This document shows positions 26,221-34,711 of a stretch of DNA of 64,000 nucleotides, piece by piece. Position 1 is the stretch's first letter. Every line of letters starts with the position of its first letter. The stretch comes from Hyphomicrobium_A sp963728165. Lineage in GTDB: Bacteria; Pseudomonadota; Alphaproteobacteria; Rhizobiales; Hyphomicrobiaceae. The stretch covers positions 682,001 to 746,000 of the forward strand of contig CAVSIY010000002.1 of assembly GCA_963728165.1 (NCBI GenBank). The letters run 5' to 3'. The notes below the pieces were generated by a model. That model did not search any database and was not told the origin of the DNA. It saw nothing but the letters and a program-made list of their open reading frames with translations. Position numbers and translations under genes: made by a program.

Positions 26221-26421
26221 TCACGCCTCCGCGCGCGCCTTCTTGTACTTGTCCTCCCAGCGCGTCAGCTCCTCTTTCAGGTGCTTGACGAAGCGCTTGG
26301 TCGAGCGGCGCAGCTTGTCTGAGCCCTTGCCGTCGGCCGCGCCCAGCGCCTCCAGAAGCTTCTCGCCGTTGTCGATGGCGCCGAGCGTGTCGTGGCGCAC
26401 GGCCTTCACCAGCTCTCTCAT
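26221..26421 (-). CDS. Small charged helical protein, unknown function
   Basis: 66 residues, no signal peptide: M-R-E-L-V-K-A-V-R-H-D-T-L-G-A-I-D-N-G-E-K-L-L-E begins a run of amphipathic helices, with a Lys/Arg/Glu-rich C-terminus. ATG 26421 is chosen because GAGGAGG lies 7-8 nt upstream. The frame continues to 26505 without support. Probably cytoplasmic and possibly nucleic-acid or membrane-surface associated. I recognise no family. Confidence 0.6.
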   Translation of the reverse strand: MRELVKAVRHDTLGAIDNGEKLLEALGAADGKGSDKLRRSTKRFVKHLKEELTRWEDKYKKARAEA

Positions 26422-26660
26422 AGGGGGTCCTCCTCGTTCCAAACCGGGGCGCGCATCTTGGCTGCGCCGCGCCGCCTTGTCATCTGCGCGGTCGTCATCG
26501 TGCACGGATGTATACCGAGAGGCCGCCTGCCACGCCTTTCGGCTACATCTCGGCTCCGATCGTCAGATCCCGACATTTTGCCGGCCGGATGTGAGGAAAT
26601 CTAAAGCCTGCGCAGGTCTTCTTGTTAGTTCGGACCATGAGCCACATTGAGGAGACTTCC

Positions 26661-27398
26661 ATGCCGAAGTGCTGCACGGCCCCCAAAGTCGATCGCCGCG
26701 GGTTGCTGGCGATGGCAGGTATCGGCTTGCCGGCGGCGCTGGCCGCAATGAGCCTTGGCGCCCCCAGAGCCGAAGCGGCACAGATCGACGCGCCAAGGTC
26801 TCCCGACGAGTCACTCGCCGCCCTCAAGAAAGGCAACGCCCGTTACGTTAGCGCGCCGGAGCTGTGCGCGCCTCAGCTCGCCAGGCAGCGGGCGCGCGTG
26901 GCCTCCGGACAGGCGCCATGGGCAACCGTCGTCTCGTGCGCCGATAGCCGCGTGCCGCCGGAGCTGATCTTCGGCGGTCTCGGGCTCGGCGAGCTGTTCG
27001 TTGCGCGCAACGCCGGCAATCTCGTCGATACGGCTGCGATCGGCACCGTCGAGTACGGCGCCGCAGTGCTCGGCTCGCCGCTCATCGTCATCCTCGGTCA
27101 CAGCCACTGCGGCGCCGTGGATGCGGCGTGCAAGGTCGTCACCGAGAACGCCACCTATCCCGGCTCCATCGGCCCGATGATCGACCCCATCGTGCCGGCG
27201 GCGTTGGCCGTTCGCGATGCCCGCGGCGACTTCCTGGCCAACACCATCCGCGAGAGCGCTCTGAGGACCGCGCGCCGGCTCACCAAGGCCAGCACCATTC
27301 TTTCGGAGCTGGCGGCGGCGGGGAAACTAAAGATCGTCGCTGCGGACTACGATTTGGAGTCCGGCGCGGTCGACTTCTTCGAAACCAACGCCGGCTGA
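26661..27398 (+). CDS. Exported beta-carbonic anhydrase
   Basis: Zinc enzyme interconverting CO2 and bicarbonate. 245 residues. The N-terminus D-R-R-G-L-L-A-M-A-G followed by a hydrophobic stretch and A-E-A-A is a twin-arginine-type signal, so a periplasmic location is inferred. Zinc ligands are C93 (with D95 and R97 of C-A-D-S-R), H147 and C150 (H-S-H-C-G-A). GAGGAG five nt before ATG 26661 sets the start; an in-frame ATG at 26637 is poorer. Most bacterial beta-class enzymes are cytoplasmic, so export is noteworthy. Confidence 0.92.
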   Translation: MPKCCTAPKVDRRGLLAMAGIGLPAALAAMSLGAPRAEAAQIDAPRSPDESLAALKKGNARYVSAPELCAPQLARQRARVASGQAPWATVVSCADSRVPPELIFGGLGLGELFVARNAGNLVDTAAIGTVEYGAAVLGSPLIVILGHSHCGAVDAACKVVTENATYPGSIGPMIDPIVPAALAVRDARGDFLANTIRESALRTARRLTKASTILSELAAAGKLKIVAADYDLESGAVDFFETNAG

Positions 27399-27583
27399 GT
27401 CTGAGCCAAGCCCGAGGCCGAACGGCCTTCGAGAAGCGTATCGCCGCCTCGCCGCACGCCGCTTGCGTGGATGACGCTGACCTTTGCGTGCGTCCAAGTG
27501 CCCCGGCGCAGTTTGACCCAGGTCAAGACGCACCCACCGAGACTCGCCAATCCTTTGAGTCACGGCAATGGGAGGGTCGTCTC

Positions 27584-27811
27584 ATGCTCCATTCAACGGA
27601 TCCTCGCTACCAGTATTGCACGCGTGTTGGAAAGAACGTGCGCGTGTGCCGGTCGGAAGCGGACTGTCGCCGAGAGTTCGGCTGCACCAAGCCGAATTGT
27701 CCTTTGGAGACCGCCTTTGGCTTCCAGGCGTTCGATGCGCGCATGCGGGCCTTCGCGACAACCTTCGATCTCTGGCCTCTGGGCGGGGGAAAGCAGCCGG
27801 ACTTCCCCTAA
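27584..27811 (+). CDS. Small cysteine-containing protein, unknown function
   Basis: 75 residues without signal peptide. The N-terminal half has five cysteines: Y-C-T-R-V-G-K-N-V-R-V-C, A-D-C, F-G-C and N-C-P. The C-terminal half is aromatic and hydrophobic. GGAGG precedes the ATG at 27584. The Cys spacing could bind a metal. No family assigned. Confidence 0.6.
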   Translation: MLHSTDPRYQYCTRVGKNVRVCRSEADCRREFGCTKPNCPLETAFGFQAFDARMRAFATTFDLWPLGGGKQPDFP

Positions 27812-27934
27812 GTCGGCAAAGGCCTGTTGAAGATCGCCGAAAAGGTCGGCTGCGATAGGGATGGCGGCAGTGGGCGCTATGATGCCGGCGCCAACGCCAT
27901 TTTCTGAATCGGGCATGGATCCCGCCGTGCCCAA

Positions 27935-28033
27935 CTGTCATCCCGGCCGAGTGACGGCGTCATGGCGGAGCCATGCTTCGCATGGACAGCCGGAGCGAGA
28001 CCCGGGACCCGGCGTCATAGTCGTCGCAGACAC
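27935..28033 (+). repeat. 99-bp direct repeat, copy A
   Basis: Begins TGTCATCCCGGCCGAG and contains GCGGAGCCATGCTTCGCATGG, itself a palindrome. It recurs almost unchanged at 28381-28478. Confidence 0.85.
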
Positions 28034-28143
28034 CGTAGTCCTTATGAGCTTGCGGCGCCCCTTGCGCTGGATCCCGGATCGCCTCCGCGTCTCATGACGC
28101 TCCGGCGTCCGGGATGACAAAACACGAGGCTGCCTCCCCTCAC

Positions 28144-28308
28144 CGTCATCCCGGCGCAGGCCGGGACCCACGCCAGCTTCAGCAAGCGCTTCTGGTGCGG
28201 GTGATCGCGGCGCTGAAGCTTGTTGCGTGCATCTGAGCGAGAAGCACTGACGTTGCGTTCGTGGAGACTTGCGTGGGTCCCGCTCTTCAGCGGGATGACG
28301 GGTGTAGG
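28144..28308. repeat. Dispersed palindromic repeat modules C and D
   Basis: CGTCATCCCGGC-GCA-GGCCGGGACCCACGCCAGC at about 28144-28176 (module C) and ACTTGCGTGGGTCCCGC-TCTTCA-GCGGGATGACG at about 28267-28301 (module D). They are the same two hairpin modules as at 12945-13056, in the opposite order. Confidence 0.8.
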
Positions 28309-28330
28309 TGGGCCGCCGCTCAAATAAGGG

Positions 28331-28353
28331 TGTCTGACCCTCCGGGTCTGACA
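28331..28353. repeat. GTGTCTGACCC palindrome, third copy
   Basis: GTGTCTGACCC-TC-CGGGTCTGACACC hairpin, the same element as the pair at 17870-17953. Confidence 0.8.
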
Positions 28354-28380
28354 CCCTGGCGCGCCGTCCCATAACCCACC

Positions 28381-28478
28381 TGTCATCCCGGGCGAGCGAC
28401 GGCGTCATGGCGGAGCCATGCTTCGCATGGACAGCCGGAGCGAGACCCGGGACCCAGCGTCAGGGTCGTCGCAGACAC
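28381..28478 (+). repeat. 98-bp direct repeat, copy B
   Basis: Near-identical to 27935-28033, same orientation, about 350 bp apart. Both end GTCGTCGCAGACAC. Confidence 0.85.
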
Positions 28479-29286
28479 GAATGGGCCTTCGGCACGCCTC
28501 ATGCTCCCGGCTCTGCGCTCCCCTCGGAACACGTCCGAGGGTCGCTTGGCCGGGATGACAGATCGAAAAAACTAATCCCCGCCCCTCGCGCCTCCCCCAT
28601 ACTCCCCGTCACCCCTGTCCACATGGGACGCATCAGCTGAGCGGCTTTGCGGGGCGGGGGCGGTGACCCGGTTGAGGCAGGCGTCTGCACCGTCGTGGGC
28701 GTCTGACGCGAGGTTTAGCTCACCTCGGATTCCGGGGCCGCGGATCGAGGCTGTGCAGGCTTGGCAACATCCTGCACGGACGCCCGTCGCGCAGCGGCGC
28801 TCCATGTCACTGGGCGCGCAGCAGCTCGAGGTCCTGGACGCGAGAGGCTCTCCCGAAGCGAGCGAGAGCCGGACCGAAGGCCCGCTGACGATGTGATCGC
28901 ACCCTCGGCACGGCACGCAACCGGCGCGGGCGCTGAAGGCTGCCCGTTTGTCGCGACAGGATCGCAGTGCTTCGGCGCCCGCGCTCCCTTCGCTCTTTCT
29001 CATCCCCTCGGGCAGCGATGCCGCGAGAACAAAAGCGCGCGTGGTCCCCCCTCACCCGCGTCCCCGGCTCGCGAACGCTCACCGGGGCCGCGACCTCTCC
29101 CCACCGGGGAGAGGTGAAGAGGTCGCGGAGTGCACAACCTCACCTCTCCCAGGGGGAGTGGTGAAGAGGTGGCGACCCACTCGAAGAGGCAGCCGTCCGC
29201 GGTGGCGCCGGTACGCACAGGTGGACTTCGCGGGCCGGTGCCCCCACGTGAGCAACGAACCGCAGAGCCGATCGCCCAGGAGCCTC
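28479..29286. other. Gene-poor stretch before the hydrolase
   Basis: No open frame with family similarity or good initiation signals. It contains a GACCTCTCCCCACCGGGGAGAGGT hairpin near 29090-29115 and a related partial copy near 29140. I see no RNA gene that I can support. Confidence 0.5.
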
Positions 29287-30307
29287 ATGATCTTCCGCCT
29301 CGCCGCTCCTCGCCGCCGCCCTTCTCGCCCTCGCCGCGAGCGCGCGCGCCGACCCCTTTCTCGCCGACTTCCCCTACCCCTACCCGGTGCATCGCTACGA
29401 CTTTCGCTCGCAGAACGAGGCGGTGTGGATGGCCTACATGGATGTGGCGCCAAAGACCCCCAACGGGCGCACGATCGTGCTCCTGCACGGCAAGAACTTC
29501 TGCGGCGCAACCTGGGAGAGCGTGATCAAGCCGCTCATCACCGCCGGCTACCGCGTGATCGTGCCCGACCAGATCGGCTTCTGCCGCTCGGCCAAGCCCT
29601 CAGGCTACCAGATGAGCCTGCACCAGCTCGCCGCCAACACGCACGCGCTCCTCGCCTCGCTCGGCGTTACGAAGCCGATCATTCTCGGGCACTCGATGGG
29701 CGGCATGCTCGGCATGCGCTATGCACTCACATACCCCGACGACATGAGCGCGCTCGTGCTGGTCGATCCGATCGGGCTGGAGGACTGGACCGCAAAGGGC
29801 GTGCCGCCGGCGACGATCGATAAGCTCTACGCCAAGGAATTGAAAACCGACGCGGCGAGCATCAAGAAATATCAACTCGCCTCCTACTATCACGGCGCCT
29901 GGCGCCCCGCTTACGACCGCTGGGTCGACATGCTCGCCAGCATGTACAAAGGCAAAGGCGGTAAGCAGGTCGCCTGGGCGCAGGCGCGCTCAACCGACAT
30001 GATCCAGTCGCAGCCGGTGATCCACGAGATCGATCGCATCAAGGTGCCGACGCTGCTGCTGATCGGCGAGCGCGACCGCACCGCGGTCGGCCGCGACCGC
30101 GCCAAACCGGAGGACGCAGCAAAGCTCGGCAACTATCCGGTGCTGGCGCGCGCGGCGGCAGCGCGCATCCCGCAGGCGCGGCTCGTCACCTTCGCCGATC
30201 TCGGGCACGCGCCGCACATCGAGGCGCCCGAGCGCTTCAACGCGGCGCTCATCGAGGGGCTGGCGGCGCTCGAAAAAAGCGCCGGCAAAGGTCAGGAGGT
30301 GCGGTAG
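29287..30307 (+). CDS. Alpha/beta hydrolase, probably exported (frameshift in signal peptide)
   Basis: The catalytic part shows L-L-H-G-K-N-F (oxyanion region), nucleophile elbow L-G-H-S-M-G-G-M, acid in I-G-E-R-D-R and His in L-G-H-A-P-H. A GTG at 29387 would start a frame missing the N-terminus. One frame over, ATG 29287 begins M-I-F-R-L-A. The catalytic frame itself reads L-L-A-A-A-L-L-A-L-A-A-S-A-R-A-D-P, a good signal peptide with no start codon. Adding one base near 29305-29310 joins them. The 3' end overlaps the convergent rlmE gene by 16 bp. Substrate unknown. Confidence 0.82.
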
Positions 30308-30990
30308 CCGGTCGCCAGCACGTAGAGCTCGGCGGAGTTGGCGCGCGAGGCCGGCGGCTTGACGTGGCGCACGCTGGCGAAGGAGCGCTTTAGCAGGTCG
30401 AGCAGCTCGCGCTCGGTGCCGCCCTGAAAGACCTTGGCGAGGAAGGTGCCGCCGGGCGCGAGCACGTCGATGGCGAAATGCGCGGCGGCCTCGGCTAGCC
30501 CCATGATGCGCAAGTGGTCGGTGCGCGTGTGGCCCGTCGTCGGCGCCGCCATGTCGGAGAGGACGACGTCGGCGCCGCCATCGCGCAGAAGCGCCTTCAA
30601 GCGTTCCTCGGCGTCCTCGCTCATGAAGTCGAGGTGCAGGACCTCAACGCCCGGCAACGGCTCCATCTCGGAGATGTCGATGGCGACCACCTGGCCCTTG
30701 CCGGCGACCGACTGCGTGCGCTCGGCCGCAATCTGGCTCCAGCCGCCGGGCGCGGCACCGAGGTCGATCACGCGCTTTCCCGGCTTGAGGAAATGATGCT
30801 TGTCGTCGATCTCTGCCAGCTTGAAGGCCGCGCGCGAGCGCCAACCCTCGCGCTTGGCCGCTGCCACGTAGGGATCGTTGAGCTGGCGCTCGAGCCAGCG
30901 CTGCGAGGAGGGCCGGTGCTTGCGCGCACTCTTGAGACGCACGTGAAGCTGGCGGTTGCCGTCGCCCGGGCCGCTGCGATGCTTGCTCAT
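30292..30990 (-). CDS. rlmE: 23S rRNA (uridine-2'-O)-methyltransferase RlmE/FtsJ
   Basis: 232 residues. SAM-binding I-D-L-G-A-A-P-G-G-W-S-Q and the K-D-K-E-type catalytic positions are seen in S-R-A-A-F-K-L, V-L-S-D-M-A-A-P, and F-L-A-K-V-F-Q-G. It methylates the ribose of U2552-type uridine in the A-loop. A basic N-terminal extension (S-K-H-R-S-G-P-G) is usual in alphaproteobacteria. It starts 9 nt after the Ppx/GppA gene and is almost certainly in its operon. Confidence 0.95.
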   Translation of the reverse strand: MSKHRSGPGDGNRQLHVRLKSARKHRPSSQRWLERQLNDPYVAAAKREGWRSRAAFKLAEIDDKHHFLKPGKRVIDLGAAPGGWSQIAAERTQSVAGKGQVVAIDISEMEPLPGVEVLHLDFMSEDAEERLKALLRDGGADVVLSDMAAPTTGHTRTDHLRIMGLAEAAAHFAIDVLAPGGTFLAKVFQGGTERELLDLLKRSFASVRHVKPPASRANSAELYVLATGYRTS

Positions 30991-30999
30991 CGGCTGCCC

Positions 31000-32223
31000 T
31001 TACCGCCGCCCGCCGCGCCGGCGCCGGCCGCTGCGCAGCACGCCGTCCTCGCTCATGAGCATCGTCAGGATGCCCTCGCGCAGGCCGCGGTCGGCGACGC
31101 GCAGGCGCTCGCACGGCCACAGGCGCAAGACCGCCTCCAGGATGGCGCAGCCGGCGAGCACCAGATCGGCGCGGTCGCGGCCGATGCACGGCTCGGCGAC
31201 GCGCTCCTCGTAGGTGCGCGCGATGAGGTCGTCGGTGACGGCGCGCACGTCGCGCACGTCGAGCCAGCAGCCGTCGACACGGTTGCGGTCGTAGCGCTGC
31301 AGCCCGAGGTGGATGCCGGCGACGGTGGTGACGGTGCCCGACGTGCCGAGCATGTGCACGCGGCGGCCGGCGAGGCGCGCGGTGAGCCCGTGCTGCGCCT
31401 CGAAGGGCGCAAGCCGCGTCTGCGTCTCGGCGACCATCGCCTCGAAGTCGTCGGGCGTCACGTGGCGGCCGCCGAAGCGCTCGGCAAGCGTCACCACCCC
31501 GATCGGCAGCGAGGTCCACGCGACCATGCAGCTCTGCGCGTCGATGCGATCGCCGAAGCGGCGGTCGCGGCGGCGGTTGCGGCGCGACATGTCGAGCAGA
31601 ATGAGCTCGGACGAGCCGCCGCCGATGTCGAACACCAAGACGTAGTCGCAGCTCGTGTCGATGAGCGCCGCCGAGCCGGAGACGGCGAGCCGCGCCTCCG
31701 TCTCGGGCGTCAACACCTCGATGTCGAGCCCCAGCTTGGCGCGCACGTCGGCGAGAAACGCCGGTCCGTTCTCGGCGATGCGGCAGGCCTCAGTGGCGAC
31801 GAGCCGCGAGCGGCGCACGCGCGCGCGCTCGAGCTTGCCCGCACACACTTTCAGAGCGTCGTAGGTGCGCGTCATCGCCGCGTCCGACAGGCGCCCGCTC
31901 TGGCTCACGCCTTCGCCGAGGCGGATGATGCGAGAAAAAGCGTCGATGACGCGGAAGCCGCGCCGCGACGGCCGGGCGAGCAGCAGGCGGCAATTGTTGG
32001 TGCCGAGATCGAGCGCGCCGTAGACACCCTCGCGCTCGCCCGCCTCGGCGCGGCGATCGGGCTGGCGGCGCTGCGGGCGGACGCGCTCGCTGCGCGCTGC
32101 ACCGTTCGCTTGCGGGAGTGGATCGATCGTGTCGGCGGCCTGCAGGACCGGGGCGGTCTCGTCGGCCGCGGTGCTGGCGTCGGGCGCATCCATCGCGGCG
32201 CCGTCGTCGGGATAGCCCTGCAC
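31000..32223 (-). CDS. Ppx/GppA phosphatase family protein
   Basis: 407 residues. The actin-like ATPase fold starts at G-A-L-D-L-G-T-N-N-C-R-L-L-L (about residue 70), with the second phosphate loop F-D-I-G-G-G-S-S-E and the adenosine loop L-G-T-S-G-T-V-T-T. The family hydrolyses polyphosphate or pppGpp; sequence alone does not decide which. The N-terminal 65 residues are low-complexity. The frame opens with GTG 32223, and an internal ATG at about 32193 is equally plausible. An Arg-rich tail ends the protein. The pairing with rlmE is common in Rhizobiales. Confidence 0.9.
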   Translation of the reverse strand: MQGYPDDGAAMDAPDASTAADETAPVLQAADTIDPLPQANGAARSERVRPQRRQPDRRAEAGEREGVYGALDLGTNNCRLLLARPSRRGFRVIDAFSRIIRLGEGVSQSGRLSDAAMTRTYDALKVCAGKLERARVRRSRLVATEACRIAENGPAFLADVRAKLGLDIEVLTPETEARLAVSGSAALIDTSCDYVLVFDIGGGSSELILLDMSRRNRRRDRRFGDRIDAQSCMVAWTSLPIGVVTLAERFGGRHVTPDDFEAMVAETQTRLAPFEAQHGLTARLAGRRVHMLGTSGTVTTVAGIHLGLQRYDRNRVDGCWLDVRDVRAVTDDLIARTYEERVAEPCIGRDRADLVLAGCAILEAVLRLWPCERLRVADRGLREGILTMLMSEDGVLRSGRRRRGGRR

Positions 32224-32404
32224 AGCTCAAACTCCAGCGCCTGGCTTCCGGCCTCCCGATTCGAGGAATCGCAATTGCCGCTGTCATCAGGCGTCTTCTG
32301 GATGACACTTGTGTTACACTTTATCAGCAAACGCGCTGGCGTAAAGCACGCTTCCTCATGCCCGAATCTGCTCCCCTATTTGCCCTCGCAAACACGGTTA
32401 AGAA

Positions 32405-33190
32405 ATGCTGTCACTCTTGCGAATCGGCTCCGCGGCGACGCTTGCGCTCATCGCCTCGGCTGCACTCGCCGGCGAGCTCTCCCGCGACGCGGGGCGGCGG
32501 TTGCTCGCCGCCTACCCCGACCAGCTGCAGCGCATCGACGGCAATTGGCTCGTGTGGCGGGACGGCACGCGCATGCCGCTCGACGACGGCAAGGGCCAAA
32601 AGTCGTTCGCCGACTGGCTTCAGAACCCCGACATCGAGGACATGCTTGCGGTCCCCTACCCGGCGGGCGACGTCGCAGCACCGCCGCCGAAGGACGTCGA
32701 CCCCGGCCGCGCGCGCAACGCGGCGTTCTTTGACAAGGTCTACGGCAATTGCCGCAAGGGCGAGGTCGCGAAAAACCTCGTGACCGTCACGTGGCTGCCC
32801 AAGAAGTCAGGCCAGCGCCTACCGTTCAGCAAGATCAACGGCGCGGCGCGGGCACTGCAAGCCGTGAGTGCTGAGCTCGACGCGCTTCCCGCCCGCTACG
32901 ATGTCTTCCTCTTTCCCTCGGCCGGCACCTACAATTGCCGCGCCATTGCCGGGACGAAGCGCCTATCGGCGCACGGATACGGCATCGCCATCGACATCGC
33001 TTTGAAGCACTCGGACTACTGGCGCAACACCAAGCCCGGCAAGGACGGCGCCTACACCTACCGCAACGAGATCCCCATGGAAATCGTGCGCATCTTCGAA
33101 AGGCACGGCTTCATCTGGGGCGGCAAATGGCACCACTACGACACGATGCACTTCGAGTACCGGCCCGAGTTGGTGGGCAGCGGCGATTGA
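32405..33190 (+). CDS. Exported M15-family peptidase (D-Ala-D-Ala carboxypeptidase-like)
   Basis: 261 residues with a Sec signal peptide (to about A-L-A-G). The C-terminal catalytic domain carries S-A-H-G-Y-G-I-A-I-D-I, which is the S-x-H-x6-D zinc motif, and H-Y-D-T-M-H-F-E-Y with the third ligand. It likely trims peptidoglycan stem peptides in the periplasm. The N-terminal region up to about residue 120 is unassigned. Divergent from the Ppx/GppA gene. Confidence 0.88.
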   Translation: MLSLLRIGSAATLALIASAALAGELSRDAGRRLLAAYPDQLQRIDGNWLVWRDGTRMPLDDGKGQKSFADWLQNPDIEDMLAVPYPAGDVAAPPPKDVDPGRARNAAFFDKVYGNCRKGEVAKNLVTVTWLPKKSGQRLPFSKINGAARALQAVSAELDALPARYDVFLFPSAGTYNCRAIAGTKRLSAHGYGIAIDIALKHSDYWRNTKPGKDGAYTYRNEIPMEIVRIFERHGFIWGGKWHHYDTMHFEYRPELVGSGD

Positions 33191-33269
33191 CGGCGCTTGC
33201 CCCGTTGCGAGGCCGCGCTTGAGCTGTTATATGCCCGCTTCCGGCGGCTCGCCCGCCCGGTCCCGGCAT

Positions 33270-33343
33270 TGGGGGATCGTCTAACGGTAGGACTGCAGAC
33301 TCTGACTTTGCCTGTCTAGGTTCGAATCCTAGTCCCCCAGCCA
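33270..33343 (+). tRNA. tRNA-Gln (anticodon CTG)
   Basis: 74 nt with encoded CCA. The acceptor stem TGGGGGA pairs with TCCCCCA, with discriminator G. The anticodon stem GCAGA/TTTGC closes the loop C-T-CTG-A-C, giving anticodon CTG. The T arm is CTAGG-TTCGAAT-CCTAG. All cloverleaf elements are intact. Confidence 0.95.
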
Positions 33344-33553
33344 CTTTCCTGCATCACAATCGATTTGCATTCTTGGCCGTGCCGGTCGCGCGCCACGTGT
33401 CATCGCCCATTCATACAGGCGCGGCAAAGTCCGGCCCGCTCTCTCCGTCTCGACCAGGGAGCCCATCTTTCCCTTCAACCGGTGGCGGCCGCCGGAATAC
33501 TTATTTTGGGCCTGCGCCAGTGCACCGCGGGCGTCGCGTGAGGGTCGACAGCA

Positions 33554-34534
33554 ATGCCCGGGGACGAATTCGACATGGCTTTGCGCGAGCCCTCGCAGAT
33601 CGTCGACGCGTCCGACATCCGAGGCAGGTCCGCCAAGGCGCGCGATGATCGCGCGCAGCGGCGATCGTCTGCGCACACCCAAACAAGACGTGAGCCGCGC
33701 AGCGGAGTGAAAATCGAGACCGTGGCGCTCGCGGCGGGAACAGTCAGCAGGCTCCGCTGCGCCCCGCACACCGCGTTGAGCCTTCCGGCGGACCTCGCGG
33801 CCGCGTCGACGCAGAGCCTTTACGCCCTCCATGTGCTGACGGGAGAGGTCGGCGTCGAGCAAGCCGGACGCCGCAGTTTGGCGCGGACGGGCGACATCGT
33901 GGTGTTCGGCGGCGCTCTGCCGACCAGGATCGCCACCGGCAGCCAAAGCTCTCACGACTTCGTGACGCTCGCCATGCCCGCAGAACGGCTGCAAAACCTC
34001 GAGGGGTCGTTCGGCAGCCTGCGGCTCCTGAGGGAAAGGACTGCGACCCCACTCACGGGCTGTCTGGCTCTTGTCGCCGATCACATGTCGACCGCCTCGA
34101 AGGCGCAGCTTGACGTCCTTTACGAGGCCTGCGCGGCACTTCTGGCGGCGACCGTGAGCCGTCTCGAGCAGCTCGATGCGCCGCACCTGGCGCTTTCCCC
34201 CGACAATCCCCTGTTGCGCGACATTCTCCACTACACGAACCGCAATCTCGTCGACGGCGGGCTTCGCCCGCCCCGCGTGGCCGAAAAGTTCGGGATTTCC
34301 ATCCGCTACCTGCACAAGCTGTTTGCGGCGTCAGGGGTGACGTTTGGCTCCTATGTCGCGATGAGACGTCTCGATCACGTGCGCAGCGAGCTGATGTCGG
34401 GCGCAGGCACCCCGGAATCGATCGCAGCCTTGGCCTTCAAGTGGGGCTTCCAGGATATCTCGACGTTCAACAAGGCGTTCCGCAAACGCTTCGGCTGCGC
34501 TCCGAGACGGTTTCGATCCCGGTCCGGGTGCTGA
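33554..34534 (+). CDS. AraC-family transcriptional regulator
   Basis: 326 residues. The N-terminal cupin-like domain of AraC-binding type spans about 50-200. The C-terminal double helix-turn-helix spans about 222-320 (V-A-E-K-F-G-I-S-I-R-Y-L-H-K-L-F and A-L-A-F-K-W-G-F-Q-D-I-S-T-F-N-K-A-F). The N-terminus is uncertain because family similarity starts only near residue 50 and several starts are possible. The regulated gene is not evident; the adjacent diguanylate cyclase is 178 nt downstream. Confidence 0.88.
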   Translation: MPGDEFDMALREPSQIVDASDIRGRSAKARDDRAQRRSSAHTQTRREPRSGVKIETVALAAGTVSRLRCAPHTALSLPADLAAASTQSLYALHVLTGEVGVEQAGRRSLARTGDIVVFGGALPTRIATGSQSSHDFVTLAMPAERLQNLEGSFGSLRLLRERTATPLTGCLALVADHMSTASKAQLDVLYEACAALLAATVSRLEQLDAPHLALSPDNPLLRDILHYTNRNLVDGGLRPPRVAEKFGISIRYLHKLFAASGVTFGSYVAMRRLDHVRSELMSGAGTPESIAALAFKWGFQDISTFNKAFRKRFGCAPRRFRSRSGC

Positions 34535-34711
34535 ATACGGGCGACGCGCGCTTAGCCCTCGCGCGCGCCGGCGACGCCACAGCCGCGACACCCATCGACG
34601 CCATTCGATTCAATTCCATCGAATTTCTACAGACCCCATAAAGGCTCCGCCTCTAAACGCGAGGGTAGCTCTACTGAATGTCCGCCCCCGGACACGCTAT
34701 CAGGCGCGCCC

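Noticed and set aside
25068..29286. CRISPR array
   Set aside because: The repeats here are palindromic and irregularly spaced, without unique spacers of constant length.
30514..32733. 739-codon plus-strand frame
   Set aside because: Antisense to rlmE and the Ppx/GppA gene, whose motifs are unmistakable; composition is that of a shadow frame.
33344..33553. Integration of an element at tRNA-Gln
   Set aside because: No repeat of the tRNA 3' end was found downstream and no integrase gene is nearby.
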